A stretch of 61,985 nucleotides of DNA. Source: a bacterium (GTDB lineage: Bacteria > Omnitrophota > Gorgyraeia > Zapsychrales > Zapsychraceae). Positions 41,801 to 53,200 of this stretch are shown here, piece by piece (the first letter of the stretch is position 1; every line of letters begins with the position of its first letter). Where the stretch lies: the NCBI GenBank assembly GCA_030429765.1, contig JAUIER010000022.1, positions 1 through 61,985 on the forward strand. Reading direction: 5' to 3'. The translations under genes were made by a program, and so were the position numbers. Below the pieces are notes generated by a model. That model was not told where the DNA came from, ran no database searches, and saw nothing but the letters and a program-made list of their open reading frames with translations.

Positions 41801-41902
41801 GATCGACAGCAGCGTGTTGAGGCCCAGCAGAATAATCATCAGCGTGATCAGATTGGCCACCAGATGGCGCTGGGCAAAAAATCGGAAGAAACTCTGTAAC
41901 AT
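38846..41902 (-). CDS. RND efflux transporter permease (HAE-type)
   Basis: 1018 residues, the usual size of an AcrB-like pump: two sets of six helices and two large periplasmic loops. Typical parts are the N-terminal helix, TTVYPGASPEDVEINVT, the central MIMVLGIIVDDGIIISENIF (about 392-411, the proton-relay Asp pair) and LMGVIGLSGVVVNDSLVLV near 910. No membrane-fusion protein or outer-membrane channel gene lies nearby, so partners must be encoded elsewhere. It diverges from the PPTase gene by 53 bases, and may export or give resistance to the lipopeptide; that link is inferred from position. Confidence 0.93.
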   Translation of the reverse strand: MLQSFFRFFAQRHLVANLITLMIILLGLNTLLSIKRDSYPHVDYGHMEITTVYPGASPEDVEINVTNKLEKELKTVTGIKHIVSISMENVSVISAEIEADVTDDKKVKFNIREAVNRVVDLPPEVRDAPLVEEINSAYIPVMELALKGDVPYRQLREYARELEHKLNEMPDIARLSKHGYRAREVRIEVDPEKVYQYQIPFSNIINAIRNRNIRSTAGTYESFTTEKNIVTIAEFVDPMEVGDVIIRSNYDSPLVKVTDVAEVHDDFVKETVRSHVNGEQALTMVVYKRESADVIRTAEAVTRFVERERQFMPPGMDLSVAADYSRYVKNRFRVVLTNAGMGLALVVLLLTVFLNLRSAMWVAIGIPVSLLGAVFLMPLFGVFLDSLTLSAMIMVLGIIVDDGIIISENIFKHREQGKSAIDAVVDGSTEVFWPVITTILTTFIAFAPMFFMEGLFGKFVFVIPLVISLALFISLFEVIVALPAHLMPGLQRHGAAASGDRNWFRPLERMFRRMLPGLLKARYAIVMLFLAGLISAGYLAYSQMKFVLMPSKMAEEFYVMAEVPKGTNLATTAQRFEQLEDLLDDLPDTEIVSYITRIGRNPFFGVESENHGFIIVNLTPFNERNRTADEIVESLRAQTRTMGDFVKVLYSIDTGGPPVGKPISLNIVGSDDDMRIGLANAVEEYLGTIKGVKDIDRSDKLGKDQIELKLDHERMARLGLTTSDVALNARIAFDGEIVTSVRYGDEDVDFRVINTAAARSDEKYLEGLLIPNNQGKLIPISRVATLTSTDGYSNYRHYQGKRVVTIRADVDKDIIAPADAVAMVKERFALEKDWPGMQFLEGGETFETTKSMRSLIRTFVIALVGIYFILIILFNSLWQPIIVISAIPFGFIGVILIFWLHQEPLSFLALMGVIGLSGVVVNDSLVLVSHINQIRKRKPGQSLLDTVCDGATERLRPIIMTTLTTVVGLLPLAYGLGGTDPFVAPMALALGWGLLFATPLTLILIPCFYLIQRDLGAY

Positions 41903-41943
41903 AAGTGAAACGTCCTTAAACTCGTTTTTTAAACCGGCTATGC

Positions 41944-41949
41944 TATACT
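41944..41949 (+). promoter_or_regulatory. -10 box for the PPTase gene, possibly leaderless
   Basis: TATACT stands six bases before the ATG at 41956, so transcription would start at or next to the start codon. No good -35 hexamer is visible 16-18 bases upstream (CTCGTT region). The 53-base divergent space has no other clear promoter. Confidence 0.35.
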
Positions 41950-41955
41950 ACAGGC

Positions 41956-42621
41956 ATGCTCGATCAAATCTTTCCCGCAACCGTTAAATCCATGTATGTT
42001 CGTCACGATCAACTCTCGGGCGAACTTTACCCGGAAGAAGCGGATCTCATCCGGCAAGCGCATCCCAAACGTCAACGTGAATTCACGGCCGGTCGTCTGG
42101 CCGCCCGTCAACTTCTGTCTGAGTTTGACGTCAGCGCGTTCCCCCTGCTCAGGGATCAGCGTCGGGCCCCGGTCTGGCCGGCGGGCCTCTGCGGATCTAT
42201 CTCGCATTCGCATGTGATGTGCGCCGCGGCGGTCGCCTCACGGTCTGATCATAGCAGTATTGGACTCGACATTGAACAGCTGGTGCCGATTTCTGACGGC
42301 GCGATGGCGCGCATCGCCACAGCCGCGGAACTCGCATCCCTCCAATCTTTGTCGCCTGAGGATCAACGTCTTCATCGTATGCTGATCTTCAGCGCCAAGG
42401 AGTGCGGCTATAAAAGTCAATACCCATTGACCGGCGAATGGATCAATTTTCATGACGCCACCGTTGACATCGACATCACTTCAAATACCTTCACCATCAC
42501 ATTTGTCCGCGCGATTGGGTCCGCGATTGCCCAAGGCAGCCGTCTCTTGGGACGATTTGCGATCGACTCGAATTACGTGCTGACCGGCATCCATCTGCCC
42601 GCCGATTTCAAATTTCAATAA
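41956..42621 (+). CDS. 4'-phosphopantetheinyl transferase (EntD-like)
   Basis: 221 residues. The family blocks are present: REFTAGRLAARQLL (about 35-48), GSISHSHVMCAAAVA, SIGLDIEQL (Mg-binding Asp and Glu, about 98-106) and FSAKECGYKSQYPL (about 150-163; the usual KE-x3-K-x-x order). It moves phosphopantetheine from CoA to carrier-protein serines. It almost certainly primes the five carrier domains of the NRPS and PKS genes here. Convergent with the exporter gene, with one base between stops. Confidence 0.9.
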   Translation: MLDQIFPATVKSMYVRHDQLSGELYPEEADLIRQAHPKRQREFTAGRLAARQLLSEFDVSAFPLLRDQRRAPVWPAGLCGSISHSHVMCAAAVASRSDHSSIGLDIEQLVPISDGAMARIATAAELASLQSLSPEDQRLHRMLIFSAKECGYKSQYPLTGEWINFHDATVDIDITSNTFTITFVRAIGSAIAQGSRLLGRFAIDSNYVLTGIHLPADFKFQ

Positions 42622-42622
42622 T

Positions 42623-44260
42623 CTATACCACCGGATTCATCGACTGCGGCGTTCCGACATACTCGATTTGTCCGTAGTCGAGCTTGATGATCCGGTCCGC
42701 GACCTCAAAATATTTATCATCGTGCGTGATGCAGAACACACATTTGCCCCGGCGCTTGAGCTCCGGCAATAGGGTCTTGTAGAACAATTCCTTGAATAGC
42801 GGATCCTGGTCCGCCGCCCACTCGTCAAAGACATAAAACGGTCGGTCTTCCAAATACGCCGTTACCAGGGCCAGACGTTTACGCTGTCCCTGCGACAAAG
42901 CGAGCGTGGAGAACGCATCGTCCTTGATCTCGACCTTGTGATTGAGCTGAAGCTTGTGCAGATAGTCCCGTGCCGCGTCCCGGTTATCATCGTCAATCAC
43001 GCCCAACAGACTTTCAAACAGATAAAAATCGGAGAACACCGTCGCAAACTGCTGACGGTAGACATCAAGTCGGTCTCCGGTCACGGGATTGTCATCCAAC
43101 AGGATCGTTCCCGCCTCGGGCTGATACAATCCGACCAGGATCTTGGCCAACGTGGTTTTACCACTGCCGTTACCGCCGACCAGAAACACCACCTCACCTG
43201 AATCCAAGCGAAAGTTCAGCGGGCCTAAGACAAAATCCTGCGATTCGCCTTCATGAAAATAACGATGTGTGACATCGCGCAGTTCCAAATGTTTGGCTGA
43301 TACCGTGACGCCCTGTTCTGTCGGGATCGGTTCATGGGCATTGAGTGACAATCCCAATTCTTCAAGTTTATTGAGCGACACCTGACTGCGTCCGATCTCA
43401 GGCAGTAAAGTGAAGACCGTCTCCAATGGCGAGCGCATAAACAAGATGACCAGCGCCGCGCCCATCAACACACCAGATTCCAATCCCAATCGATCCGGTA
43501 AATAAAAAATCAGTAACCCCATCATCACAAAGAACATCAGATAACCCCAGTTGGCTGCGCACGTATATAAAGAGAAGCCGATCATGTTGTGTCGTCGGTA
43601 CAATTGCGCCGTGGGCTCAAAGATACGGGTCAAAAAAGTATGCCGACGGTGACGATTCAACTTCAACTCTTTGGTTCCCTGTGTCACCGCTTCGAAATGT
43701 TCAAACAATGTGTCCTGTTTGTCGCGGGCCTTCTTCAACCGGGTTAAGGCGATAGACACCGGCCAGTGATAGCTGAGAATTGCGAGGGTCATAAACACGA
43801 GTACAAAACCCAGAAGCTTAACGGATAAATAACCTAGGTAAGCCAGGCATCCGATCATCACGATGATCTGCACGCCCATAATCGGCAGGCACAGCAAACC
43901 GCTGCTCAAACTACGCACATCATCGGTTAAGGTCGTCAACAGACGCGGCGCGCCAAGCTTCTCTAGCTGCTGCAGCGGTGTCCGCAGGATATCGCGCGAC
44001 AACCGCATACGCAGTTCAAAGATCGCCTGTTCCGACAGATAGATCAGCAAGACCTGCGACATCACCGCGGAAATAAGATTCAGCGCGCACAATCCCACAA
44101 ACCCCCAGATGAGCTGATGTCCGATGGCGTCGAGTGAATTGAGGGCGCGATGAATCATCACGATCAGCAATGTACTGCACAATCCGCTGATGATCCCGCA
44201 GATGCCGGCCCCGACAATCACACGCGGCGAGATGTTCCATAAAAACTTAAACAACCGCAT
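42623..44260 (-). CDS. Cyclic-peptide/lipopeptide ABC exporter (PvdE/SyrD type)
   Basis: 545 residues: six membrane helices (about 1-290), then an ATPase domain with Walker A VGGNGSGKTTLAK (about 362-374), signature LSQGQRKRLAL and Walker B with RPFYVFDEWAADQDP. The FDEWAADQDP string is diagnostic of the cyclic peptide exporter family (SyrD, PvdE, YojI). Works as a homodimer to move the peptide to the periplasm. Its first 14 bases overlap the end of the NRPS gene. It is the last gene of the operon and the natural exit for its product. Confidence 0.94.
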   Translation of the reverse strand: MRLFKFLWNISPRVIVGAGICGIISGLCSTLLIVMIHRALNSLDAIGHQLIWGFVGLCALNLISAVMSQVLLIYLSEQAIFELRMRLSRDILRTPLQQLEKLGAPRLLTTLTDDVRSLSSGLLCLPIMGVQIIVMIGCLAYLGYLSVKLLGFVLVFMTLAILSYHWPVSIALTRLKKARDKQDTLFEHFEAVTQGTKELKLNRHRRHTFLTRIFEPTAQLYRRHNMIGFSLYTCAANWGYLMFFVMMGLLIFYLPDRLGLESGVLMGAALVILFMRSPLETVFTLLPEIGRSQVSLNKLEELGLSLNAHEPIPTEQGVTVSAKHLELRDVTHRYFHEGESQDFVLGPLNFRLDSGEVVFLVGGNGSGKTTLAKILVGLYQPEAGTILLDDNPVTGDRLDVYRQQFATVFSDFYLFESLLGVIDDDNRDAARDYLHKLQLNHKVEIKDDAFSTLALSQGQRKRLALVTAYLEDRPFYVFDEWAADQDPLFKELFYKTLLPELKRRGKCVFCITHDDKYFEVADRIIKLDYGQIEYVGTPQSMNPVV

Positions 44261-47200
44261 CGCCGGCCTCCTTCCGTGGCTGACTCAAAATTTCAAACCG
44301 CGAACGCATATGATCGGCGATAGCCTTAATATGAGGCGTTTGCACAATCGTGTAGTGATCGGCATCCATTGAGATCACGTCCAACCGACCTTTGACCCAA
44401 CGCGTCCAACCACGCCGCGGATCGGATAACGAAAAGCTGCTGGCCTTTTTGGCGCTGAACAATGTTACATCACCGGTGTATACCTCCGGGGTGTACGCCT
44501 GATTGGCATGATAATTGGCCTTGAATACCTGAAAGACACGCTTGATGTAGGCGGCATCGAGCGACTCCGATAACACACCGGCCGTCCGGGCCTGGTGAAT
44601 GAATGCCTCGAGTTGCTGATCGGCATCATCCATTCGACGAAGCTCTGACGCGGAACAGCTCAACGGTTTTCCGGTGATACCGCTTAGGTCCTGGGCAAAG
44701 ATCTCCAACAACTGCGCGTCATCGGCATCATCCCGTCGAGGAACATAGCTGTCGATCATTCCTAAAAATTCAATCCGTTCACCATCGGCCTCCAGTTGTC
44801 GGGCCATCTCAAAAGCTATCACCCCGCCCATCGACCAACCGCTAAGTCGATATGGCCCCTGCGGCTGCACCATTCGGATCTCCGCGATATATTCACGCGC
44901 CATCTGACGAAGGGACAAGGCCTGTTCACCGCCGGAAAGCCCGCGTGATTGCATCGCGTATAACGAAATATTTTTACCCAGCGCCTTGGCCAATGACGCG
45001 TAACACATCACATTGCCGCCAATCGGATGCACACAAAATACGGGCGTGCCGAATCCATCACGCTGGATCGGGACCAACGCACGCTGCTGATACTCCGAGA
45101 CATGGCGTGACGGATCGGCCAGTACGGCCTCCAGCATTTCTCTATATTCAATCAACAATCGCTCCACGGTCTCAGACTTAAACAATTCCACGCGATAGCT
45201 CATTTCACCTACGAGTGATCCGTTCTGTTCATTAAATACCAACATCAAATCATTCTTGGCATTCTTGATCTCCTGATTGATCATCTCGATCTCCAACCCG
45301 GTATCATGCGACACCGCGCCGCCAAAGTTCTGCAGGATAAATTTCACCTGAAAGACCGCCGTACGGTCCTCAGGCTTTTCAATTCCCAGCGCTTCCTTGA
45401 CCTTGGAAAACGGCATAATGATATGGTCAAACATCTCGGCGATGGTCTGAATGTTGCGGTCGAGCAGCTGCATAAACGTGGGATCGCCCTGAAACTCATT
45501 TCGGATCACCGCAGTCTGAACGCACACACCGATGATCTTTTCCATCTCCGGCGTATGACGTCCGGCAAGTGTTGTACCGACAATGATATCCTCTTGCTGC
45601 GCGTATTTGTGCAGGAGCATGGCGAACACCGACTGCATAAACGTGAAGACCGTGACCGGCTTCGACGTGTTCTGACAAAATTCCTGAACCCGTCGGGTCA
45701 GATCCGCGCCGAGATTCAGATAGCGGATATCGCCTTCATGCCCTTGCTTGGGCGGCCGCGGATAATCCAGCGGCAGGTTTAACAGTTCCGGTACACCGTC
45801 GAGTTTCCGTTCCCAATAGTCAAATTCGCGCTGACCGATCTCACCGGCCTCAACGTCCTCACACCATTGCACATAATCGTAATACTGCACGTCCAACGGC
45901 GGGAGCGGATCAACGACCCCTTGTGGAATCGATTGATAAAATGTCATGATCTCATTGATCAATACGTCCATCGACCATCCGTCGGTGATGATGTGATGCA
46001 GATTCACTAACAGCACGAATTGCTGCGGGCCGAGGATCAGCACATCCACCTTGATCAATGGTCCGCGGCACAAATTAAAGGCGTGATGGGCATGCGTGGC
46101 CGTCATGGCCTGCACCTGTCGCTCCTGGTCCGCGGCATTGAGTCCGCTGAGATCCATCACCGGGATCTCGATCGGTAACTGGGCATGAATCTGCTGAACC
46201 ACCTTCTCTCCGCGTCGATGAAATGTCGTGCGCAGCGACTCATGCCGTTCGATAACCTTATTGACCGCGGTCGTCAGCAAGTCGTGATCCAGATCATAGT
46301 TCAGTCGGATCGCCCCGCAGATATTGTACGTAAAAGATTTCTTATCTTTTTGATAGGCGTCCCACAGCAGTTTCTGTACGTTCGGGACCGGGAGATACTT
46401 GCGTCGCGGGACCGGTTTGATCGGCGGCAGTTTGATCTGCTTGAATTCGGTGACATTGACGGTCATGCGTTCGGCAATCTGCGCGATGGTCGAGGCCTCA
46501 AATAAATGTCGGAGCGAAATCTCCAATTCTAATTCATCGCGCACGCGTGCAATTAATTGGGTCGCCATCAATGAATGTCCGCCTAGATCAAAGAAGTCAT
46601 CGTGAATGCCGACTTGCTCCACGCCTAACACGTCGGACCAGATTCGGGCCAGCTGTTGTTCAATCCTGGTGCGCGGCGCAGTGTATTCTTTTTTGACGGC
46701 ATCTTGATCACGATCGGGTTGAGGCAATTGCCGGTAATCGACCTTGCCGCTGGTATTCAGCGGAACAGACGGAATCGCGATGAAGTAAGCCGGCACCATA
46801 TAGCCTGGCAGCCGGGCCTTCAAATATTCCTGCAGCGTCTTGGCGTCCCACTCGTCGTCGCTGACCACATATGCGGCCAATGACACATCATGGGTAGATG
46901 ACGCGACCGTCTGCACCACACATTCACGGATACGGCCATGTTCAGCCAATACGGATTCTATCTCACCCAGCTCAATGCGAAAACCGCGAATCTTGACCTG
47001 ACGGTCGATGCGGCCGCGAAATTCCAATACTCCATCCATGCGTTGACGGACCAGATCTCCGGTTCGATACATGCGTTGACCGGACTCGAACGGATGTTCA
47101 ATAAAACGCTGGCGGGTCAACCCGGGTTGATTGAGATATCCCCGCGCCAGGCCCGTACCTCCGATACAAAGCTCGCCCGGCACACCCGGCGCGACGGGCC

Positions 47201-50200
47201 GTAATTGTTCGTCCAGGACATAGGCCGTTGTGTTGGCTACCGGCCGTCCGATCGGGACTTCTCTTAAAACTTTGGTATCGTTTTCGGTAACGACATGCGC
47301 GGTCGCGACCACCGTTGTCTCGGTCGGACCATAGGTGTTGATGAGTTTGGGACGCGTCCCAAACATGCGCATCCATGACTGGACCATCTCGGGCTTGGCC
47401 CGTTCACCACCAATAATCACCAACCGGACCGATTCCGGCCACACGCTTTGAATAGCTGTTTCGGATGATACCAATTGATGCCAATAGGCCGTCGGCAAAT
47501 CCAGGACAGTAATCCGTTGATCCGTGCACGTCTGAATAAACTCAGCAGCCGAACTGATCATCTGATCATTCCGTAACACCAAGGTCCCCCCCCGGGTCAG
47601 ACACGGATAAATCTCCTCCGCCGCGGCATCAAAGCTTAGCGAGGCAAATTGCAGGACACGATCTTCAGCTGTGATCTCATAATCTTGTGCGGCACCGATG
47701 ACAAAGTTGCTTAACGCCCGATGCTCAATCAAAACACCTTTGGGCTGTCCCGACGTGCCCGACGTATAAATCACATACGCCAAGTGCTCCGGTGCTACTT
47801 GGATTTCAACATTCCGTGATTGCGGTTCAAGACCAGCTAGATCAACATCCCACAGATGTTTCGGTGCATGGCTCCAGATATCATGCAGATGTTTTTGTGT
47901 CAGGACAATTTCAAGGTTTGCATCACGTCGAATATACTCCAACCGTTCAGCCGGATGGCGCGGATCAATCGGCACATAAGCGCCGCCCGCTTTCAGGATC
48001 CCCATCACCGCGACGATCATCTCTACCGAACGTTCCATGCACACGCCGATCATCTCTTGAGCTTGCACCCCATGATCAATGAGCCGCTGCGCTAACGCGT
48101 TGCTAAGCTCGTCGAGCTGCCGATAACTCAAAGACGCGTCATTGGATTCAACGGCCGTGGCGGCCGGTGTTCGGCGGGCCTGTTCTTGAAACAATTCCTG
48201 AACGGTCCGATCGACATCAATCGCGCGCGGGTTGATCATGGCTTGAACCACGCCCTCATCGTGCTCGATCATGCGATACGACGAGATCGGCTGATGGATA
48301 TCCCGCGCCACGGAACGCATCAGTCCTTCGAGATAACGGCTCATGGCCTGCACGGTCGCCTCATCATAAACATCGCTATTGTATTCGAGTGAGCCCGTCA
48401 AACCTTCATCCGTCTCGACAAAACCAAATGTTAATTCAAACTTGGCCGTGCCCGTATCTTGGTCCAATGGCTCTAGCTCGAGATTGGCAATCCGTGAGCT
48501 CTTGGCCATCGGCGTGTTCTGCAGCACAAACATCACCTGAAACCACGGTGAATGACTCAAACTGCGTTCAGGTTTCAGCACATCGATCAGATGCTCAAAC
48601 GGCACATGCGGATGCTCAAAGTCGGATAGATCCGATTGACGAATGCGATCGAGCAATTCCTTGAACGTCGGATTACCGGACAAGTCCGCGCGCAGCACCA
48701 TCGTGTTCACAAAAAAACCGATCAGTCCTTCGACATTTTTATTCGGCCGATTGGCCAGCGGCGATCCTAGAACGATATCTTCCTGACGGCTAAAGCGGTT
48801 GAGCATGATCACCAGGATCGTGTGCAGGACCATAAACAAGGTGGATTGATTGTCCCGCGCGATCACGTTGAGCTGATCCGCCACCGCCCGCGGGATCTGA
48901 AAACTGATATTCGACCCGCGATATGTTTCCACCGGCGGTCGGATGCGATCGGTGGGCATGTCCAGCAACTGCGGCGCCCCACGCAATCGATCTTCCCAAT
49001 ATTTCAATTGCGACTCGAGCATCTCGCCCTTGAGCCATTGATTTTGCCAGTACGCAAAGTCAGCATACTGCACCGGTAACTCCTCCAACGGAGACGGCTG
49101 ATCATGATAGAAGGCATCGTACAGCTGAGAAAATTCTTTGATCAAGATCTCGGTCGACCAACCATCCGAAATAATATGATGCATGGTAAAGAGCAGCACG
49201 TGGTCTTCATCATCCAGTTTGACGATCTCACCGCGGACCATCGGTCCGGTGGACAGATCAAACGGCCGGCGCGCGTCCTCCGCCACCAAGCGTTCGACAC
49301 GGTGGCGCTGTTCATCTTGGCCTAACGCCGACAGATCACGCTGCTTGAGCCGGAAGGGTTCGATGATGTCCGTCACCTGATACGGACTGCCACCCTCGGA
49401 TAAAAACCGTGTTCGAAATACCTCATGTCGTCGCACAATCTCGCCAAAGACCTTTTCAAATAGATCGGGATTCATGTGGCCGCGAATGCGAATAGCCACC
49501 GGCATATTGTAGGTTGCGTTGGATCCTTCCAATTGGTCCAGAAACCACAGTCGCTGCTGCGCGAAGGACAGCGGCAGGTGTTGATCCCGCGGTACAGGCG
49601 TTACATCAAAACTCGTGCCGGTCGTGGTCGCGTTGTCCGCGTCGCTAAGCGTCGCGGCCAATCCGGCAATAGTCGGCGTCTCAAATAGTCGACGTAGCGG
49701 TACGTCAGCTCCAAAAGTTTCATAGATCCGGGTAATCAGCTGCGCCGCCAATAAAGAGTGCCCGCCAAGCTCAAAGAAATTATCCTCGATACCGATCCGG
49801 TTTAATCCCAACACCTCAGACCACAATTCGCTGAGCTGCTGTTCTTCCGCATTGCGCGGCGCCACATAATTTTCATGTTGGACATCTTCCCCTTCAGCGG
49901 GATCAGGCAATGCCGCCGCATCGACTTTGCCATTTACGGTCAACGGCAACTGCGCCATCGGTATGATAAATGACGGCACCATATAATTCGGCATCCGCTC
50001 GGACATATACTCTCGCAAATCAGCCGCCGGAATGTCATCACTCAGTACCACATAGGCCACCAGCACCCGGACCTGCTCAGAGCGTTCCAGGACATGAACA
50101 AATACCTCGGACACCGCCGGATGCTGCGCCAACGCCGCCTCGATCTCACCGAGCTCAATGCGATAACCGCGGATCTTGACCTGCTTATCAACCCGTCCTA

Positions 50201-53200
50201 AATACTCGATCTGTCCGTCGGTGCGATACCGCACCAAATCGCCCGTGCGATACATCCGTTGGGCATCCTCCACGAATGGATCCCGCACAAATTTTTCAGT
50301 GGTCAGCTCCGCCCGGTTCAAATAACCACGGGCCAGACCGTGTCCGCCGATATACAATTCACCTGGTACACCCACCGGCACCGGGTTGTGATGAGCATCC
50401 AGAATATAGGCCGTTAAATTCGACACCGGCCGTCCGATGGGGATATCACGTTGCGGTTCACCGCAAAAATCGTTCGGCGTGATAAAGTATGACGTGGCGA
50501 CAATCGTCGCCTCGGTCGGCCCATAGGTATTGAGCACACGTGGTCCGTTGGGGTAGCGTTCAAACCAGGCCTTCATGGCCTGCGCCGAAACTTTTTCCCC
50601 GCCGAATAAAATAAAACGAAGCCCGTCCGGTAATGGGAGATCCTTGGAAAGGATTTCATGACTCAATTGATGCCAGTACGCGGTCGGCATATCCCAGATG
50701 GTGATCCCATGCCGATGACTTTCATCGACAAAAGTCGCCGCGGTGCGGATGGATTCCTCGGTGCGGACAACCAAGGTGGCGCCGGCCACCAGCGTACAAA
50801 AGATCTCCTCGGCCGCCGCGTCAAAACTGATCGACGAAAACTGAAACAGCCGATCCTGCGGCGTCATCTCAAACTGCTCAATCGCGTGCGCCACATAATT
50901 GACCAGCGAATCATGCTGGATCATCACCCCTTTGGGCTTACCGGTTGTGCCGGACGTATAAATCACGTAGGCCAAATTCTTATCCGATACCTCAACCGTT
51001 GGATTGCTCGTCGATAACGAGTCCCAGTTGAGATTTTGAAAGATACTTTCAGTCAATATCTCACGTAAACATGCGTCCTCTTGCATGAACGTCTGACGCT
51101 CCGCCGGATAAGCCGGATCGATCGGCACATAGCCCGCGCCCGACTTCAACACCCCGAGCATCGCGACAATCATGTCCATCCCGCGTTGAAAAGAGATTCC
51201 GACTAACTGATCAGATCCAATCTCCTTGTTGATCAGATAATCCGCCACTTGATTGGCGCGCGCGTTGAGTTGTTCATACGTCAAGGATTGGTTATCGTAA
51301 ACCACCGCGACGGCATCGGGCTGCTGGCGCACGCGCTGTTCAAACCAGTGATGCAGGCACCCATCATATGCAAATTTTTGGGACGTCTGATTCCACTCTT
51401 CGACAACCTGCTGTCGTTCCGGCGACGCCATGAGTTGATACTCAGAAACGGCGCATTCATCGTCCGCAATCACCTGATCAATCAGGTGTCGATAGTAATT
51501 CACCAGCCGCTGAGCGGTCGCGCGGTCATACAGATCCGTCTTAAACTGCAGGATCCCGGTGATGCCATCCTTTTGTTCTTGCATGTCCACGGTGATATCA
51601 AACATCGATGTCTGATTGCGTTGCTCCATCAGCGACATCGTGAAATCATCGGTCGAGAGATCATCCAGCGGCGCATTCTGCAAGGCGAAAAAGATCTGAA
51701 ACCACGGTGCGTGACTTAAACTGCGTTTGACGCCCATCTTTTCAATCAGCTGTTCAAACGGCACATGCGGATAGTCAAACGCATCGAGATCTGCCTCTTT
51801 GACACGTCGCAACAGTTCAGCAAATGACGGATTGCCTGACACATCCGAACGTAATACCAACGAATTAACAAAAAATCCGATCATCCGCTCCACATCGCTG
51901 TTATGGCGGTTTGCCACCGGCGTGCCGATAACGATATCTTCCTTACCGCTGTAACGGTAGAGCAACATCACAAAAATAGCATGCAGGACCATAAACAATG
52001 TAGCGCCATGACGCGCCGCACAGGCCTTCAACGCCTGATACGTATCGTCATCAATCCTGAAATTGATAAAATCACCGTCGAAGTTTTCCACGGCCGGCCG
52101 CGGTCGATCGGTCGGCATCTCCAACAAGGCGGGCGCGCCGGCCAATTTTTGTTTCCAGAAATCCAATTGCCGTGTCAGCACATTACCCTGCAGCCATTGA
52201 CGCTGCCAGTGCGCAAAATCAATATATTGAACCGGCATGTCCGCAAGCGGATTGCTTTGATCCCGTTGCAAGGCCGTGTAGAGCGCCTTAAACTCACTTA
52301 AAAATATCCCCATCGACCAGCCATCCGACACGATATGATGCATGGTCAGCAACAAAATGTGACGATTGTCAGATAACTTGAGCAGATTCAAGCGGACCAG
52401 TAAGTCATCCTTCAGTGCAAACGGTTGTTGCGTCTCGGCATCGATATGACGCTGCGCTTCCCGCTGCTGTTGATCCGCGGGGATATGGGTGAGATCAATG
52501 ATCGGCATCTCAAAAAACGCCTCAGCGCGGATCGTTTGATGCGCCTGACCTTCCTGACTACTGTAGTTGGTGCGCAGCACTTCATGCCGTTGCAAGATGA
52601 TATTAAAGGCCTGTCGGACCAGATCCGTCTCGAGCCTTCCGTTGATATCTACGGCAAAGGCCAGATTGTAGGTCGCGTTGAGACCTTCCATTTGATCCAG
52701 AAACCACAATCGCTGCTGCGCAAATGACAACGGCAAACGCCCCTCACGCCCCACCGGATGAATATCCATCGCCCGGCCGCTGGACCCATCCGGCGCGGCC
52801 GCGTCAATGATCGCGGCAATGGCGGCTATCGTTGGCGTATTGAATATCTGCCGCAACGGGATTTCAACTTCAAACGTCTGCCGCACCCGGGAGACCATCT
52901 GTGTCGCTAACAATGAGTGCCCGCCCAGATCAAAAAAGTTATCATGAATACCCACTCGGGCCATCTTGAGAATCGCCGTCCAAATCTCGACGAGCTTTGC
53001 CTCTGTACCGGTTCGGGCAGCGACATAATTTTCATCGACGGATACGGCGACACTTTCCACATTCGGCAATCGTTTACGGTCGACCTTGCCATTGGGGGTT
53101 AACGGCATGTCATCGATGGCCGCAAAATGTGACGGGACCATGTACTCCGGCAGATGTTCTTTAAGATAATCACGTAATGCCGATGTTTTGAGCTGTTCAT

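Noticed and set aside
42938-43272. Plus-strand frames across the ABC exporter
   Set aside because: They are antisense to the ATPase domain and show no protein-like features of their own.
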